DNA from: Trypanosoma brucei gambiense DAL972
Lineage: Eukaryota > Euglenozoa > Kinetoplastea > Trypanosomatida > Trypanosomatidae
Length of the DNA stretch: 64,000 nucleotides
Assembly (NCBI RefSeq): GCF_000210295.1
Contig: NC_026738.1
Coordinates: 1 to 64,000 of the forward strand
Direction of reading: 5' to 3'
Notes under the pieces: generated by a model
Seen by the model: only the letters and a program-made list of their open reading frames with translations
Database searches by the model: none
What the model was told of the DNA's origin: nothing
In this document: piece by piece, positions 11,566 through 24,610 of the stretch
How the letters are laid out: every line of letters starts with the position of its first letter
Position numbering within the stretch: position 1 is the first letter of the stretch
Position numbers and translations under genes: made by a program

Positions 11566-12947
11566 TCACAGCTTTCCCCACGCACCATTCCATGGGGAAC
11601 GGGCGAAGGTGCCGTCACCGAGCTCAACTGGATAAGTCTCGCAGGTAGTTCCAAACTTAGTCTTAAATTTCTTTTGAACGCTTTTTGCTACACGATTCAC
11701 AGCATTTTTTTTAAATGAGGAGAATACAGCCACCAGGCCACCGCCCATCAGGCGGCCGCCACTAACGTCGTCATCGCAGTTAACAGTTGAATAAAGTTAA
11801 GTTCCTCAGTGGATATTTTAAGGAGGTCACGTCGCCCCTGATGAGTCGCATTCAAAAGCCCACCGACCCTTCAGAAACGCTCTTCATGACTGAATTTGCA
11901 GTTCACTCCACATAATTCAATAAACTGCAGTGCGCGGATCTGCTCGGAAATTAAGATATCACGATAATACTGGTTAGAAGTGAAGTAGGGCTTACAGGAC
12001 TCCACAAACGCTACGGAATCTCCATCAGTGAATTTCTTTTGATTTCTGGAAAGTTCTCGGAATGTAAATGGAGAACCGTTTAATTTCTACTTGCTTATAA
12101 CCTCTCGCGCATCCTCAGCATCTGACCGCAACGTGTTGTAACCGCCTGCCGTTGCTCCCGTCAATTCATGATCAATCATAGAGTTGATAAGAAGGAAACA
12201 AGCAGAGTCGCCGAGAAGAGGGAACAATGAGTAGGATTCAAATGTTAAGGAATTACAGTCCAACGCCAGAAGTGAACCCTCCATTGCATGAATTGATGCA
12301 AACTGGTCCATAATGCCCACATTAACGCCAGAGAATTCTGTTTCAATACGATGCGCCAACCTTGTCATTATGATGTTATCTTCTTTGCTGCAAGGGGGAA
12401 GGATTGAAAAGGTGGAACCGGACACATATAGGCCTTCATTATACTGTCGTGTTGCCACTGATATGATGGCATTCAGTAAAGCCACGCTGTAGGATGCGGA
12501 GGCACTCATACCAGAACCCATTGGAAGACTTCCTTTTGAGATGGCACAAAACTCCTGCAGCTCCGGTGCATTCAGCGACATCCCGAGATGATTAAGCGCC
12601 AACGTGACTGCACCTCGAACAAATGTGGTCCAGTTTTTACCGTTGAGACCCCGGCCAAGTTTATCGAGAATAAAGTTTTCACCAGTTTCGATTGCAAAGC
12701 GCATCTTTCCATCACAGCAGCTTCGCAAGCCACCAACGAGTATGTGGGAACCTCCCTTTAGTGCGGCGGGAAACACGTAGGCGTCCATGCAATCCACATG
12801 TTCACCAAAGAAGTTTACGCGGCCGGGTGCAAATGTGAAAAGAAGCCACATGACATCTTCTTCGGAAGTGACGTTGAAAGCTTTGAGAAACTTCGGCTTC
12901 ATTTCTGCAACGGTAGCGGCAATTCGTTCATTGGAGTAACTTGGCAT
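11566..12947 (-). pseudogene. Galactokinase pseudogene (GHMP kinase family)
   Basis: The open first part starts at the ATG at 12945-12947 and carries the galactokinase signature (APGRVNFFGEH, near residue 40), the GHMP ATP-binding motif (LPMGSGMSASAS) and the catalytic-aspartate motif (GIMDQF). An intact enzyme would phosphorylate galactose at C1 in the Leloir pathway. The frame is stopped by TAG at 12087-12089, after 286 residues. Homologous sequence continues in the same frame to a second stop, TGA at 11871-11873, then moves to another frame between there and about 11790, where the third GHMP motif (GGRLMGGG) is still readable, ending at 11566. Three independent lesions make this a true pseudogene and not a sequencing slip. 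It retains almost the full family length. The neighbouring epimerase on the same strand is intact. Confidence 0.92.
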
Positions 12948-13539
12948 ATTTGGTTTTGTGGGCTGAAATAATAGTAAACAAAAAGCTGATGGATACCTTT
13001 AAAAAAGGAAGAAAGATAAATAAGAATACGAATAAGGATGGGGGAAAACAAAACAAAAATAAGGGCATGAGGATTTCACTTTACAGCTTTCAGTACACGA
13101 CACAACGTCCATGAAAAAAGCCCGAGTTTAATGAAATGACAACGACAGACGTAAACGAACGGCAAAAAGAAAAGAGGGCGTAAGTCAGGGGCAAAATAAG
13201 GCGCCATAAAATTAATTCTTCATTAAGGAAAACAAGACAAAACAAAAATCGTACGCTCACGGTGGATACAGATGTACTTGCTAAAAATAAAGCACAGGAA
13301 TGGAAGTGGCCGTTTATGCCTCGCTTCTGTAATGGTCCACGGAGATAACTAACAATAAAGTCTTATTTCATTTTCTTCCGCTACAAATGATGTCGGATGA
13401 CAATCGAAAGGAGATGCCTAAAACTACCCTGACGCGTCCACGCGCGCAATAAGTAAAATATGCAAACAAAATAGGCCGACCAACCCATCAAACACAGACG
13501 AGCGCAAATACGCACATACACGATGCCCAGTCGTTGTGC
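12948..13539. other. Intergenic between epimerase and galactokinase pseudogene
   Basis: A purine-rich stretch on the plus strand, so pyrimidine-rich on the transcribed minus strand. It would contain the 3' UTR of the epimerase and the old splice signals of the galactokinase. No gene is seen. Confidence 0.6.
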
Positions 13540-14283
13540 CTATAAGCGAGACTTTAAGTAGTGCTCAACGGCATGACGTAACTTATTAACATTTTCTCGC
13601 CTGTCCTTTGCCTTAAACACCGCCTGTCCCGGGACCAAGCAGTTTGCACCTGCAGCTGCAACGACATTTACGGTGTCAAGGTTAATAGAACCATCCACCT
13701 GAATGTTCAGCTGTGGGTACCGTTCCCGCAACTGCTTTACTTTTTCCAACGGTCCCTCCATAAACTTTTGTCCAGCAAAACCGGGCACAACAGTCATCAC
13801 CAGCACCATGTCCATGAAACCACCGTCGATGAGTGGAATAAGAGCATCAATTGCCGTATGAGGGCTTATGGCAATTCCCACTTGCATGCCAACTGCTCGA
13901 ATTTCTCGCGCCAGCATCATCGCATCATTTGCTGCTTCAAGATGGAACGTAAACTGCGAGGCTCCCGCATTAGCAAATGGCCGAACCCACTTTTCGGGTT
14001 CCGTCACCATGAGATGAATATCAAGAAAAGCACGCGGAAGATGACGACGCAGCCCAACCACAGTATCAGGGCAAAATGACATGTTTGGGGCAAAATGACC
14101 ATCAATGACATCAACATGCAGCCATTCGACAGCACCCCCTTCAGGAGACAATACGTGCAGGGAATCTAATAATAACTGTGTTGGATCCGCCACCATAAGG
14201 GAAGGTGAAATAATGGGACGCAGTGGCTCTTTCTTTTTTATCGACAAAAATGTCGACTTGTCCTGATGATCGAACCTGTACAT
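13540..14283 (-). CDS. RPE: Ribulose-phosphate 3-epimerase, glycosomal type (PTS1 tail SRL)
   Basis: A 247-residue TIM-barrel enzyme that interconverts ribulose 5-phosphate and xylulose 5-phosphate in the non-oxidative pentose phosphate pathway. Visible family motifs are HVDVIDGHFAPN (His56, Asp58), DIHLMV (His90), VPGFAGQKF for the phosphate site and VDGSI (Asp197); these supply the expected metal ligands and the two acid-base aspartates. The final tripeptide SRL is a type 1 peroxisomal signal, which in trypanosomes directs proteins to the glycosome. Two motifs depart slightly from the usual form: VDGSI in place of VDGGI, and VPGQAVF where AGSAVF is common. The N-terminus is about 20 residues longer than in bacterial enzymes. 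The start at 14281-14283 is the first ATG of the frame. The gene is intact. Confidence 0.95.
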   Translation of the reverse strand: MYRFDHQDKSTFLSIKKKEPLRPIISPSLMVADPTQLLLDSLHVLSPEGGAVEWLHVDVIDGHFAPNMSFCPDTVVGLRRHLPRAFLDIHLMVTEPEKWVRPFANAGASQFTFHLEAANDAMMLAREIRAVGMQVGIAISPHTAIDALIPLIDGGFMDMVLVMTVVPGFAGQKFMEGPLEKVKQLRERYPQLNIQVDGSINLDTVNVVAAAGANCLVPGQAVFKAKDRRENVNKLRHAVEHYLKSRL

Positions 14284-17200
14284 GCTTTTTGTTTTGATTC
14301 TTTATATATGAGTGGCTTTGTGTCCCCTGTTGCTTGTTTTCTTTGCCTTTGTTTTTTTTTTTGCTAAAACTTTACGCCCCGCCGACCAGATGGTATTGCA
14401 GTGGATAATAGATAAGACAATGCATATCACATCCATTCCTCCCGTTTTACAAGCAGAGGGCAGTTGTGTTGTGAATCCCGTTGAATAAACTGCAATGACA
14501 TTCATTCTTTTTAACTCCCACACATCACCAATAAACTCCCCTGTTAAACGATCGTCGCGGCACAAACGAAGGTTTCGCCCGCTGAGACCCGCATTCCAAC
14601 ACAATTTGACATATGAGCTCCCACACGGTAAGTCAAATTAATCACACGCATATGTTATTCAAAAACTGCATATCTGCTTTCCGCAACCGTTTCCCTTCCC
14701 TTCACCCCCATTATTTATTTTCTCCTTATTTCAGGAACGTTCCTTCCCTTTTTTTTTTTCGTATTTCCACTATATTTGTCGCCTCCCTGTTTTTTTTTTG
14801 CGTTACTTTCACACACGGGACACTCTTGACTGCGCAGCGCGGAGCAATGAGATGGTCAGTGACTCAAGTGGCCGCACCAATGGAAAGATAAGTTAAACCG
14901 CTGCAAGAAATGTAATGCTGTTTTGCAAAACTGAGTGTGTTGCAGCCTCCAGTGGGGATCGGGGCGAAATCCCAGAAAAAAAATATGCGATGTAACTTCC
15001 TGGGAAAACTTTGCAGGTCGTTCCTCTCAGTTACGGGATTTCGTTGAGCAGAAATGTCATTCCGTGAATCATTTAAACTCACTACCCCTAGGGAAAGTAA
15101 GAAAACAAATAACAACAACACACAGAAAAAACCACAGATTTAAAAAGGAATTAACAAATGCTGAAAAAGTATTCGCGTAGCATTGTGCCGCAGGTACACA
15201 CAATGCTTAGTGATTGAAAAATTGAAAAAAAAACGAGGATATCATATCACCTCTAAAAAAATGGTGGGATCAACTATGGAGGTTATCGGGGGCCCTCTGT
15301 ACGGCAGACATGGTACATATTAAGATTAAGGTATGATGAAAATAAAGGTGCACAACCAAAGCCGAAGCCAACGGGCGGTAAGACATAAAAGGATAACAGT
15401 CTAGTTAACCCATTTCTTCAATCAACTAGTGTATTTTATTCATTGCATCGTCACTATTGTGATAACAGTAAACTGTCTTATCTTTCCCACTTCGGGGGCT
15501 AATGAATTAAACATCGACCTCCCCGCGAAGTAAACAATAATCCTGTGCACATCCAAGTCATAATGCAGGAGTAGAATAAAGTAAAAAAAAAAAGAAAACA
15601 GACATTCTTATTCCTTTTCGAGTCCTCGTGGAAGTTGACCCCTCCCGCAACGCATGTCAAATAATAATGATCACAAAGGACCCGGACGGTGACACGGGCG
15701 TATACTTTGCGGACTTATCAACCGAAAAGATGCTACTGATGCTTTGTTGGCTTTTTTTGTTCTTCCTTACAGGTGAAGGTAAAAACAGCTCCTCAGATTC
15801 AGGAGATTGTTTCTGTCATTTTGCAGTACCGTGACGTTTCCTCATGCCAGAAAATTCCGAATGAGCTTCGGTATTTCCATAAAATACGTAGAAACAGTCC
15901 CTGACGCAAAATGCGGGCACACAGTATTGCCAGCACGGGGTTGTGTTTGACCAAGATTAAAAAACTTTGTATGATACAAATTAGTTTTGATGTCATTTTC
16001 CAATGATGTCAGACAAAGCAGTTCAACGGTTTCAATTTTTTCCCCCCAAATGCATTTCTCCACCTATTTCAACATCGTATGGATATATGTACTGCTCTAT
16101 CAAGCGAGTACATTGTTACAGAGGCATTCTCCTTGCTGCCATCGTCAAACCAAATAACGGAACCGAATTTACCCAACCCTTAATCTTTTCATTTGAATTC
16201 CTTCAGCTTCCCGACATGATAATATAAACACAAATTTTACGGTTCCATTTACCACTTCTAAGGACATCTTAAATGTTTTTATGTTTGCACTGCGAGATGT
16301 GATTTGCTATACTTCAATAACACGAAAAGAGAAAGAAACAACAATAATGAGCACATGAGAGATAGTGAGGGTAATTCTAGTTTCAAATTAGTTGGTATTT
16401 ACTATTATTTTTAAAAAGCCAATCGAGAGCAAGATACCTCCACAAACACCGAGCAGGAAAAAGTGAAAAAAAAAACAGTACGCGACGCAGCAGTACTGAT
16501 CACTTACGCAATGATTTGTTACATCAGTACACGCGAAGAGACGCAACGATGGCACACGGAGGCACATATTTATTTTGTTTACTGAAGTACTGAAGAATAA
16601 GCAAAGGTATTTATCGCATTAACGGTACGAAATAGAAACCAACAGTTACAACATTAAAGCCATAGGTGTTAAAATGAAGTTAAAATCTCAGCCAATGAAT
16701 TAGGTGTTGGGAATTATAGAAACCTATTTGAGCAGCACCATTTGCAATTATTTAAATTCATCACAATGATTCAAGACCTTAAAAAATAAAAATAAAATAT
16801 GTTAAAAATAACCGTCTAAAAATAAAGAAAAATTGTAAGGAAACTCGTACAAGCAATGACGCCTTATTTTTCTCATGCATATTCCATATACTTAATGAAA
16901 ATTACGAATGAATACGGTTTGACGGCAAGCCAAATTATCTATACTGGTAAAATAATACCATGGGTGATATTCTCCAACAGGTTCAAATACATTGAGTGAA
17001 ATATTCCTGAGGCAACAAAGACGATTAATAGAATGGGAAGGCCGCTTTTAAATAACCAACCTTTTTGCTCACAATTTTCTCTTTTAAGCCTTCAGTACAT
17101 ATCTTCCAGGGAGCGATTGAGTATGCACAGACTGTAGCGCGCGCCAACCCCGTCTTCAAGTGCAAACATCATGTTCAGTTGTCCCTCCCCGTTTCCACCC

Positions 17201-20200
17201 AGTTTTCGAAAATTTTTTTAATAAAAGCCTCTGCTCCGTTGGTCGTGAAATTCCACCGCTTTCAACATTATCGTAAAACTCCCCATACATATGTTGTGTA
17301 CTTTATTGATGATCACCTTGCTGTATCCTTCCTCATTCTTACCCAGATAGGAATATGAGTGCCATCATCAACCGTTTCGTTTGTCAGCGAGTTTGGGCAT
17401 AAATACATCTGTTTTTCAATGTTTCTATGCGCAACAGTGGCCACGAGCGATTAACCCAAAATTAGGAAAGAAAGTAATAGAAAAAAAATGCAGTCGTATA
17501 CATAAATGCACAAGTGGCCGACGTTCCGCACGTACATATGGGGGTCGGAAGCGCGTATCACAACGCAACCCACCTGTTAGTGTCTCCAGACTATTATCTC
17601 CATTCCCAAACCTGTTTACAGCTGCGGCTGTTGCAAAAAATACACTTGCAGTTGCCAAACGCAAACATGCGAGGTTCATCGACCACACGAAACCCCTCAT
17701 CGCTATGGTGCAATGACGGCGGCGGGGCTGCGCCAGCCCCCTCTTTTCCTTTCATGAGCTTCTGATCACCTGCACTATCGAAGGCGATCAACCACGCCCC
17801 CGCAAAGTCTTGCCTCTCCACAGTCACTGGCTAAACTCGGTGACGGCGGCAAAGTTGCGAAAGATGACTCGCACAGATTAGGCAGCCGGCCGCCGGCGAC
17901 TGGACCTTCCACGAATCTCCCGATGCCAGGAAAACAGAGCGTTTCTACAGTCACGAGTCCCCCCCGTTATCCGCCTGCTGCTTGACTCATGGGCCACCGT
18001 CTAACCGCCGAAAAAAAAAAACACAAAGCACATAACAAAACCCTATCATCCACCCGAGACCGTCGTGGGAGGGCTCAATTTCCACACACCCGCCGACAGA
18101 CGCGGAGGCTTTTCAGGGCTTAATGCCATCTTGCGGTGATTCGACACCATGCGCCTCCCCAACTGTTGCCACGAACCGATTCCTCCTTCTCGTCACCTTA
18201 AACACCACTCGTCGCCCGCAACGTACGTATCGCGTCGCCAATAAATCCCACATTGGGACCTTAACGGCAGCCGCGGGGTATTCCCTTGTGCCCTCCAGCT
18301 CCAACGGCTTTTAGGTTCCACTTGAAGGGAGAACATCTGAGCAACAGTTGTGTATTATGAACCTTTGCAAGAGATTCGGTTTATTCTGGTGCTTGAGTGC
18401 TGTCGGATGGCTGCGATATGGAAGGGAATGGAGCCACAGCCAATGGGTGGGAGCAATGTCCCTCGTCCCACCGTATTTGTGAGGTTCCAGCTGTAGTTCC
18501 GAGTGGTATGGTCGCGCAGTTCATCGTCTACATTCTTTCCCGTAGCTCACCGAATCGGCTTGGTGCAGTTACAGGCCGCGTGATTCCTCCCACTGCTTTC
18601 ACCTTTTCAGTCACATCATTCGTGGGGCAAATGTTGCTTCCAAGTTGGTAGGGGGTTATTAGGCTGCGTTGTTTGTGCTCTTGCAGATTTTTTTGTATGG
18701 AATTGGATGCGGCGCACAACAGGTTCGTCAAGGTCGTTGCTGGGAGAACAGTAGGAACGTTTGGCTGTTGTGCCTACTTGGAGGGTGGCTCACCTGTTTG
18801 TCTTGTATTCCCATGAGATTGCAGGGAGAAAAAAAAAGGTGTGTGCGTATGTATGTGAACAAAAAGCAGCAACCTGCGTATGATGCCAAAGTGGAAATAG
18901 CAATCTGCATTCCGAGAGTGGGTTAATCCCAAGGAGTGGGGCGAGGGTGGGGGAGGTGATGCATTTATGGAAGCCGAGACGAGACGTCGACATCTTGCTG
19001 CTTGATCGTCGTCGTTTCCTCCTCATATTCACATTAGTTTCTCGTTGCATGACGATCGTTATTTCCCATTTGTACTGGAAGGAGGCTTTGGGTACTCAAG
19101 AACAAAATCACGTGCTTGGAGGTAGAGGCCTACTATAGCTAAGTGCCGCAGAAAGCGTCGGTGAGTTGAGCTACCCGCAGGATCTGTTTATACGTAAAAA
19201 TGGAGTGGGGAAGGTTAGCGTTAGCTGCGGGATCTCAGGTACGGCGCGGCCGAGCGATATTTATGGTTTGCTAGGTGTTATTTTGGAAGACAACAATGAA
19301 CCAGGTGGAGGCATCATCACAATTGCAGAAGAGAGAGGAAAATCCTATATGACAGTAAAGGTATTTTCCCGCAACAGCGGTTGTGTTGATAGTCGTTTGT
19401 AATGTTTAAATTTCTTCAAAGCTAAACGAGGTGGAGACACACAACTGATCGCTGCTACTTTTTGTTGTACTCTGCATATACGGGCGTGTGTGAATGTTCC
19501 CGATGCAGCAATGGGTGACACCACTCGTTTGTAAAAGGGAACGCAGCAGTATGCCACGGTAATGTATGTGCGGTTATAAAGGATGCATCAGACTTCTTTA
19601 TTACGCCTTCGTGGAACAGAAGGTAGGATGACTATAAGAAATAAATAAAATGTAACCCTCATCTATCTGTATCTGCTCCCTTTAAGCGAGGGAAACATCA
19701 TCGAAATTTGTTGGATAATCACGAAGGTCATTGTTGTAACGGTGGTCGCAATTATTATTACGAGGACATAAACAGACTTGTTCTAAATTGTAAATGATGT
19801 ATGTGCCAATTTCATGGGAAGAAGAGGAAAAATATAAGAGAGGTGGTAGCAAATGTCGTTAAGCTCTACTTTATTTAGAGTTCGTTTGCTACCGCTCTCG
19901 CCTCCTTCAATCTCCGTAATGCTGTCACAACTCCTATGGGCAGCTCAAGCTTTCTAAAGCTTCTATCACGTTCATTTGCGATGAACATCAATGATGAAAT
20001 ACGCTTGTTTGCTTGCTCGTTTCTCACACAGCCGTACAATGCTGAGGTTTCATATCATTTGGAAGTTACAGATTTTTATGTGGTGTTGAGTTGATGAGAG
20101 AAAAACAAAATCAGAGGGAGGGGGCAGTAGTTCGAAGCAAAGGAGAAACACTAAGTGTAACGTCTACCGATGCATGCGAAATCAACGTAGCTTTATAATC

Positions 20201-23200
20201 TGGGAAATGGGAAGGTCACAGAAACGCGATGAACGCTACAACTTTATTCAATTTTTGTGATCAGTGGAGCACTATTGATACGGCACGGAGGTAGCTCTAA
20301 TTTGGAGTGACTATCTTAGGGAACTACAATGTGCCGTGTGTACACTTGGGAGAAGTCCTGAATCATTTCGTGGTTTGTTGTTCTGTACCCATTAATTGCG
20401 TTTCGTTTTGGAAACCAGTGTTTATGTTTACTTTGCACTTCGTAAACAACAAGCGATGTATCAGTGCGATTACCTTTTATTCGTTTCACTGCCCGTGTGT
20501 TCGGCCCATTCGGAAATTTACCCGTTTCTGTAGGTTTAAGTCACATACGATAACAAATTTGGGTGCCATTAGTGAGGTATAGGATGCACATCATGGGTAA
20601 TTACACTTTATATCTGACGAGGAGATTTCATAGTTGGGTTTGCGCGGCAGTAGTCGATTGCACGTACTCTGTCCGCTGCTGCCTTAAATCCATTTTTTAA
20701 TTACCATTTGAGGGAGTACGCCACGGATGCAGTTTGGTTTAGTAAAGCCATGCTCTTCTGTCCACCGGTATCAACTTGTGTTTTTCGTTTGGCACGCCTT
20801 AAAACAAGGTTAGTAGTAACCGAACTGCAAGGCGTCTTTTGAGTACAAATGCTCCCCGTTTCCTATGTTTTTTGTGGTCCTTTTGTGCATGTTTGTTGCG
20901 TTGCACTTGCTTCCTTAACTGCAGTATGTCGTGGGGGATGAAGGAATCTATGATGGTTTGGCTGCAGTGGTTTGCACTGCTCAGTGTGTCGCATTCTTGA
21001 TATATTGCTACCGTGGTCCATATGGTTTGAAGAGGTGTTGGGACCGTGTGCACGCGGTGTGTGTATGTGTGTGTGGGAGAGGGGGGGTGCAAATAAAAAT
21101 GAAGTTGTCGAAAATTTTTTTCCACGGCCTTTTTTTTGTAAATTAGTGCGGTGGCAACGCCCGAATCTCTTGGTACACTCTGTTTTCCTGGTAGCCTTCG
21201 TCAATCGAGCCTGATGGCTCCGGGTGATTGCATCATGATGGCGACAAGAGTAATTTGCGATGACACTTAAGGTTGTCACAATCCCATGGAAAGTTAAGAA
21301 AATACTACATTATTGGTCTATCAGCCGCGTAGCTTCTGTAGTGCTGGTTATCGACCAAGCTCCTACTCGGTATTATGGAGCACAGTCTTGCCACAAATAA
21401 AGTGGTGAGGCAATTATGATAAGACACTTACAGGCAGGGGTTCTTCTAGAAGATGGACATTTGGAGTGCTTTTGTCAAGTGGTACTGCTCAGTGTCGGTA
21501 GTCTCCTGGTTTCCTTGTTATAAAGCAAACCGCTGCGGCCAGAATTGGTGTGCATCGGGCAGCAACGTTTACACGGGATGCTCGAAGATGTCGGTATTTC
21601 AAGTGGTAAGGTGCTTCCCCAACTTGTGTCTATGTAGTGAAATGACAGTTAGATTATTGATTCGTAGATGAATATTGCAACGGGGGGACCACGCTTTCGT
21701 TTTGATTCAAAAACGTTCTAGCAGCTCTGGGGCGGGGACAGTACTTTATTGCACATTTATGTTGCCGAATAGCATCATGATGAGGCCCACTAGTTGAACT
21801 TGGCGTGTTCATGTGCACCGGGGGGAGTGAAACATTATCAAAATTGAACGCGGCGATTTGGGTTTTGCGTGTTTTGAGTATCCTATTCAGTGATGTGCGT
21901 ACTGCAGCAGAACCGGGTAACGGGTGGTACATTTTTGCGTCGGTGTGGGCAGCTTAAGTGGTACATTCGCAACTGACGGGGACAACCCAGCACAGTGCGA
22001 TCGGTCGGGGTAGCGATATATGGTCTCGTGGGGTTCCCAGAGAGGATCAGTTAGTCATTTTGTACAGCTGTGGTGATCCTGCAGTTACGCTTCCGACTCT
22101 GCCTCTTTGCCGCACCAAGATGCCAAGGACCCGTTGTTCTATAAAAATGTGCGGAGGATCGGGGATGTCTCGTAGTGGCCCTGGAGGATGCACGGAGGCA
22201 GGGGTCTGTTGCTCCACCTGATTCTCTTGCAAGAAAGTGGTTCAATTCGGTACGCGACAGTGTTGTGTTTGCGTGTAAAATGAATAATGAAACAAGCGAA
22301 CAGAAGGACCTAGAGCAGTGGGTACGGGAATGGCAAACGACAAGGGGAATATATGTTATATGAATAGTTTGTCAAGACTTATTAGTCAAGGGGCCGATTA
22401 TCTCGTGGCACCAGAGCACAAAGGGAGGTGAATGGACGTACAATATATGCAAGTGTAGTGGCCTCCATTCGACTGTGCATGAATCAGATGACTTGAATCT
22501 ATCATATGAAGCGTAAAAAAAAAAAATTTAAGGACCTTCGCCAATCAAGAGCTTTCCCATGTGTCTGGACGCGCGCCAGGTGTGAGATGTTTCCTTTCAT
22601 TATTTTTTTGTTACCGGTCGCGGCCCTACGGACAGCTGTCACTGCAGTGATGGGCACATCACTGCTGCGGGTATGGATTATTCTCTTCGCCCGGAGCGCC
22701 ACTTCATCCATGCCTGTTCGTGGTTTATATTTTGTCACTAAGGTGCAGCAAACACAAAAAAGAGGACTGTGAGGCAGGGAAGCGGAGGCACCGTTTGGAA
22801 ATGGTGCTGTTACCAACAAAGTTATCATTGCAAGACGGCATGTGAGAACATACCAAGTGAGACCACACACGCACCAATTTAAAATTACTGGAGACCCATC
22901 AGGGAAAGTAAGGCAGTGAGCTGAGGAGAGGCGTGTGCGCTGGTACCGTTTTGGTGAGGGAAGTTGGGTATGTGTGTCTGAACGTTTTGACGGGTTGATA
23001 AGTGGGTTATAGGCGAGTACAGGTGTCGCGCAGTTCTTTTCGAGGACCGTAGCAGTTGGAACGAGAGACATCAACTAATCCCGCGTAAGCGACGTAACAG
23101 ACAACGGCACGTCCGTATTCTGGAAAGGTTTGTAACACTCGGGTTACCGCAACGAGGAATATTCGCCGGTTGTACGACACCCTTTACAATTGAGCAACGC

Positions 23201-23805
23201 GTCTCCTAAAGTACGGAAAGAATATTGAAGTTGCTCCTCAGGTGCTGCCTCTCAAACCCCAAAACCACATACGTATAATAAATTCTATCTGAACAGGCTA
23301 CGGCTTCACATAATATATCACTTTATATCACTGCAAGTCTCACTGGAAAGTGAATAAAAGGAGCCAGGGGGGCGCGGTGAGGATGGGCCTCTTCCATGGG
23401 TCTTTACAATGTACTGCTTTGATATCAGGAATGCAGGCAGGGCGGCCCCTCACGACATTTGCACGCTGAGGTCAAACCAATGAAAAGAAAAAATATACAT
23501 TCTCGAAAACAGTTTAGACCACAAAACCTGGTAGAAGAGAGCACGGTCAAATGTGGAAATTGCGGGTTTACCTTCCCCGCAAACAGGGGGGGTAAAACTC
23601 TGCAGTGTAAAATGCACAGAAACTATTCGTACAGTCCAAGAGCCGGCGTGAACCCGACAAAATAAAAATGAGAAATGAAATAAAACGATGCCGGACAACG
23701 GTGGAATGAATGCGCGTTGCTCACTGATGTGATGGTTCGCTGTGAAAAAATGCACAATGAAACCTTTATTTTTTAAATAGCAAACCTTGACAACGTCGTC
23801 TCGGG
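14284..23805. other. Divergent strand-switch region without a supported gene
   Basis: Minus-strand genes end to the left at 14.3 kb and plus-strand genes begin at 24.6 kb. Between them I find no frame with family motifs, no tRNA-like or rRNA sequence, and no retroelement that I can name with confidence. Open frames on both strands are under 200 residues and overlap one another. In trypanosomatids a divergent switch usually contains a start site for polycistronic transcription, so that is the most likely role; I infer this from gene orientation only. Confidence 0.5.
17500..18320 (+). other. GC-rich island, possibly a decayed coding sequence
   Basis: This stretch is clearly richer in G and C than the AT-rich DNA on either side, as coding DNA is in this genome. 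It reads as broken frames on both strands with several stops. A plus-strand part near 17815-17875 faintly resembles the tail of a non-LTR retroposon polyprotein, but the similarity is too weak to name. It may be a relic of a gene or retroposon. Confidence 0.2.
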
Positions 23806-24349
23806 GTTTCACATTTGAAACGAATAATTAGTGTACCCAGAATGCAACGAAGGATTCTATCGTGCAACTGGCTTTTCAATTCATGAGGCAATCCAATATG
23901 GGATGCACTGAATAAGGAAGGAATATACCCACGCCAATAAGTACGAAGAGGATCTCTATTATATGATTGTATGGCCAGTTGTGGAGAGTATGTGCCACTG
24001 CTACGATTTGGAGGGCGAACTACGTCGAAATATCGTGTTTATGCAAAGGATGGTTTATCTTTTTTTTTTTTGCAGGCATCGAAGAAACTCATCTCGTGAA
24101 GCGGCATATTTTAATTTATTTGCAGGTGGGTTGTGTACCCCTGCTTAAGATAGACATCGGCTTCAAGTGTCGTTACATTTCTATTTTTGCTTCCCGGAAT
24201 GGAGCGTAGCAGCTTTCGCCACTAAGTTCCACTGACCTCTCCAATGTGATAGAGGTTCGGGAACTCCTGAAAGCCTGGAAGTGCAGTTATCAAATTTGTA
24301 TGATTGACTCGTGTTCATCTTTCGCATCTTTTCTCTTGAGCGTTGCGCT
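23806..24349. repeat. Upstream block, copy A (matches 25744-26288)
   Basis: A block of 544 bases that recurs almost unchanged at 25744-26288. It contains a long T-run followed by GCAG (AG at 24074-24075), which looks like a trans-splice acceptor. Copy A ends about 260 bases before the VSG-related gene at 24611. It has no convincing open frame. Confidence 0.95.
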
Positions 24350-24570
24350 CAGTGAAGTGATGCGTTGTTAGCACGTTTCCCGCAACACGCGATGTGAGAA
24401 ATGAAACACCCATCACGCAACACCGAACAGGTGAGACGTTCCGGTTCTTGTTAATTCAAAGTGTCTAGAAAAAAAGTTCACTAAGGTGAAGGATTTCCGT
24501 GCACCTTTCGAATTCAGTTTTTATACAGGTGAAGTTGAAAGCTGGTAACGTATTTTCTTGTGATTTCCTC

Positions 24571-24586
24571 CCCCCCCCCCCCATAG
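24571..24586 (+). promoter_or_regulatory. Polypyrimidine tract and AG splice acceptor
   Basis: A T-rich then C12 tract runs into CATAG, with AG at 24585-24586. It sits 24 bases before the ATG at 24611 and fits the expected spliced-leader addition site of the VSG-related gene. It also argues that the GTG at 24593 is not the start. Confidence 0.65.
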
Positions 24587-24610
24587 TTGTGAGTGGTTAA
24601 AAGAAGTGGG

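Noticed and set aside
17815..18320. Ingi-like retroposon remnant
   Set aside because: Only a faint likeness in one short stretch; no RT, endonuclease or RNase H motif is visible, so I did not call a mobile element.
23963..24209. Short frames inside the shared upstream block (also at 25905-26148)
   Set aside because: They differ between the two copies because the T-run changes length, and they have no start context or protein features.
24593..24610. VSG-related gene starting at 24593
   Set aside because: The codon is GTG and lies only a few bases past the splice acceptor; the ATG at 24611 leads straight into the signal peptide.
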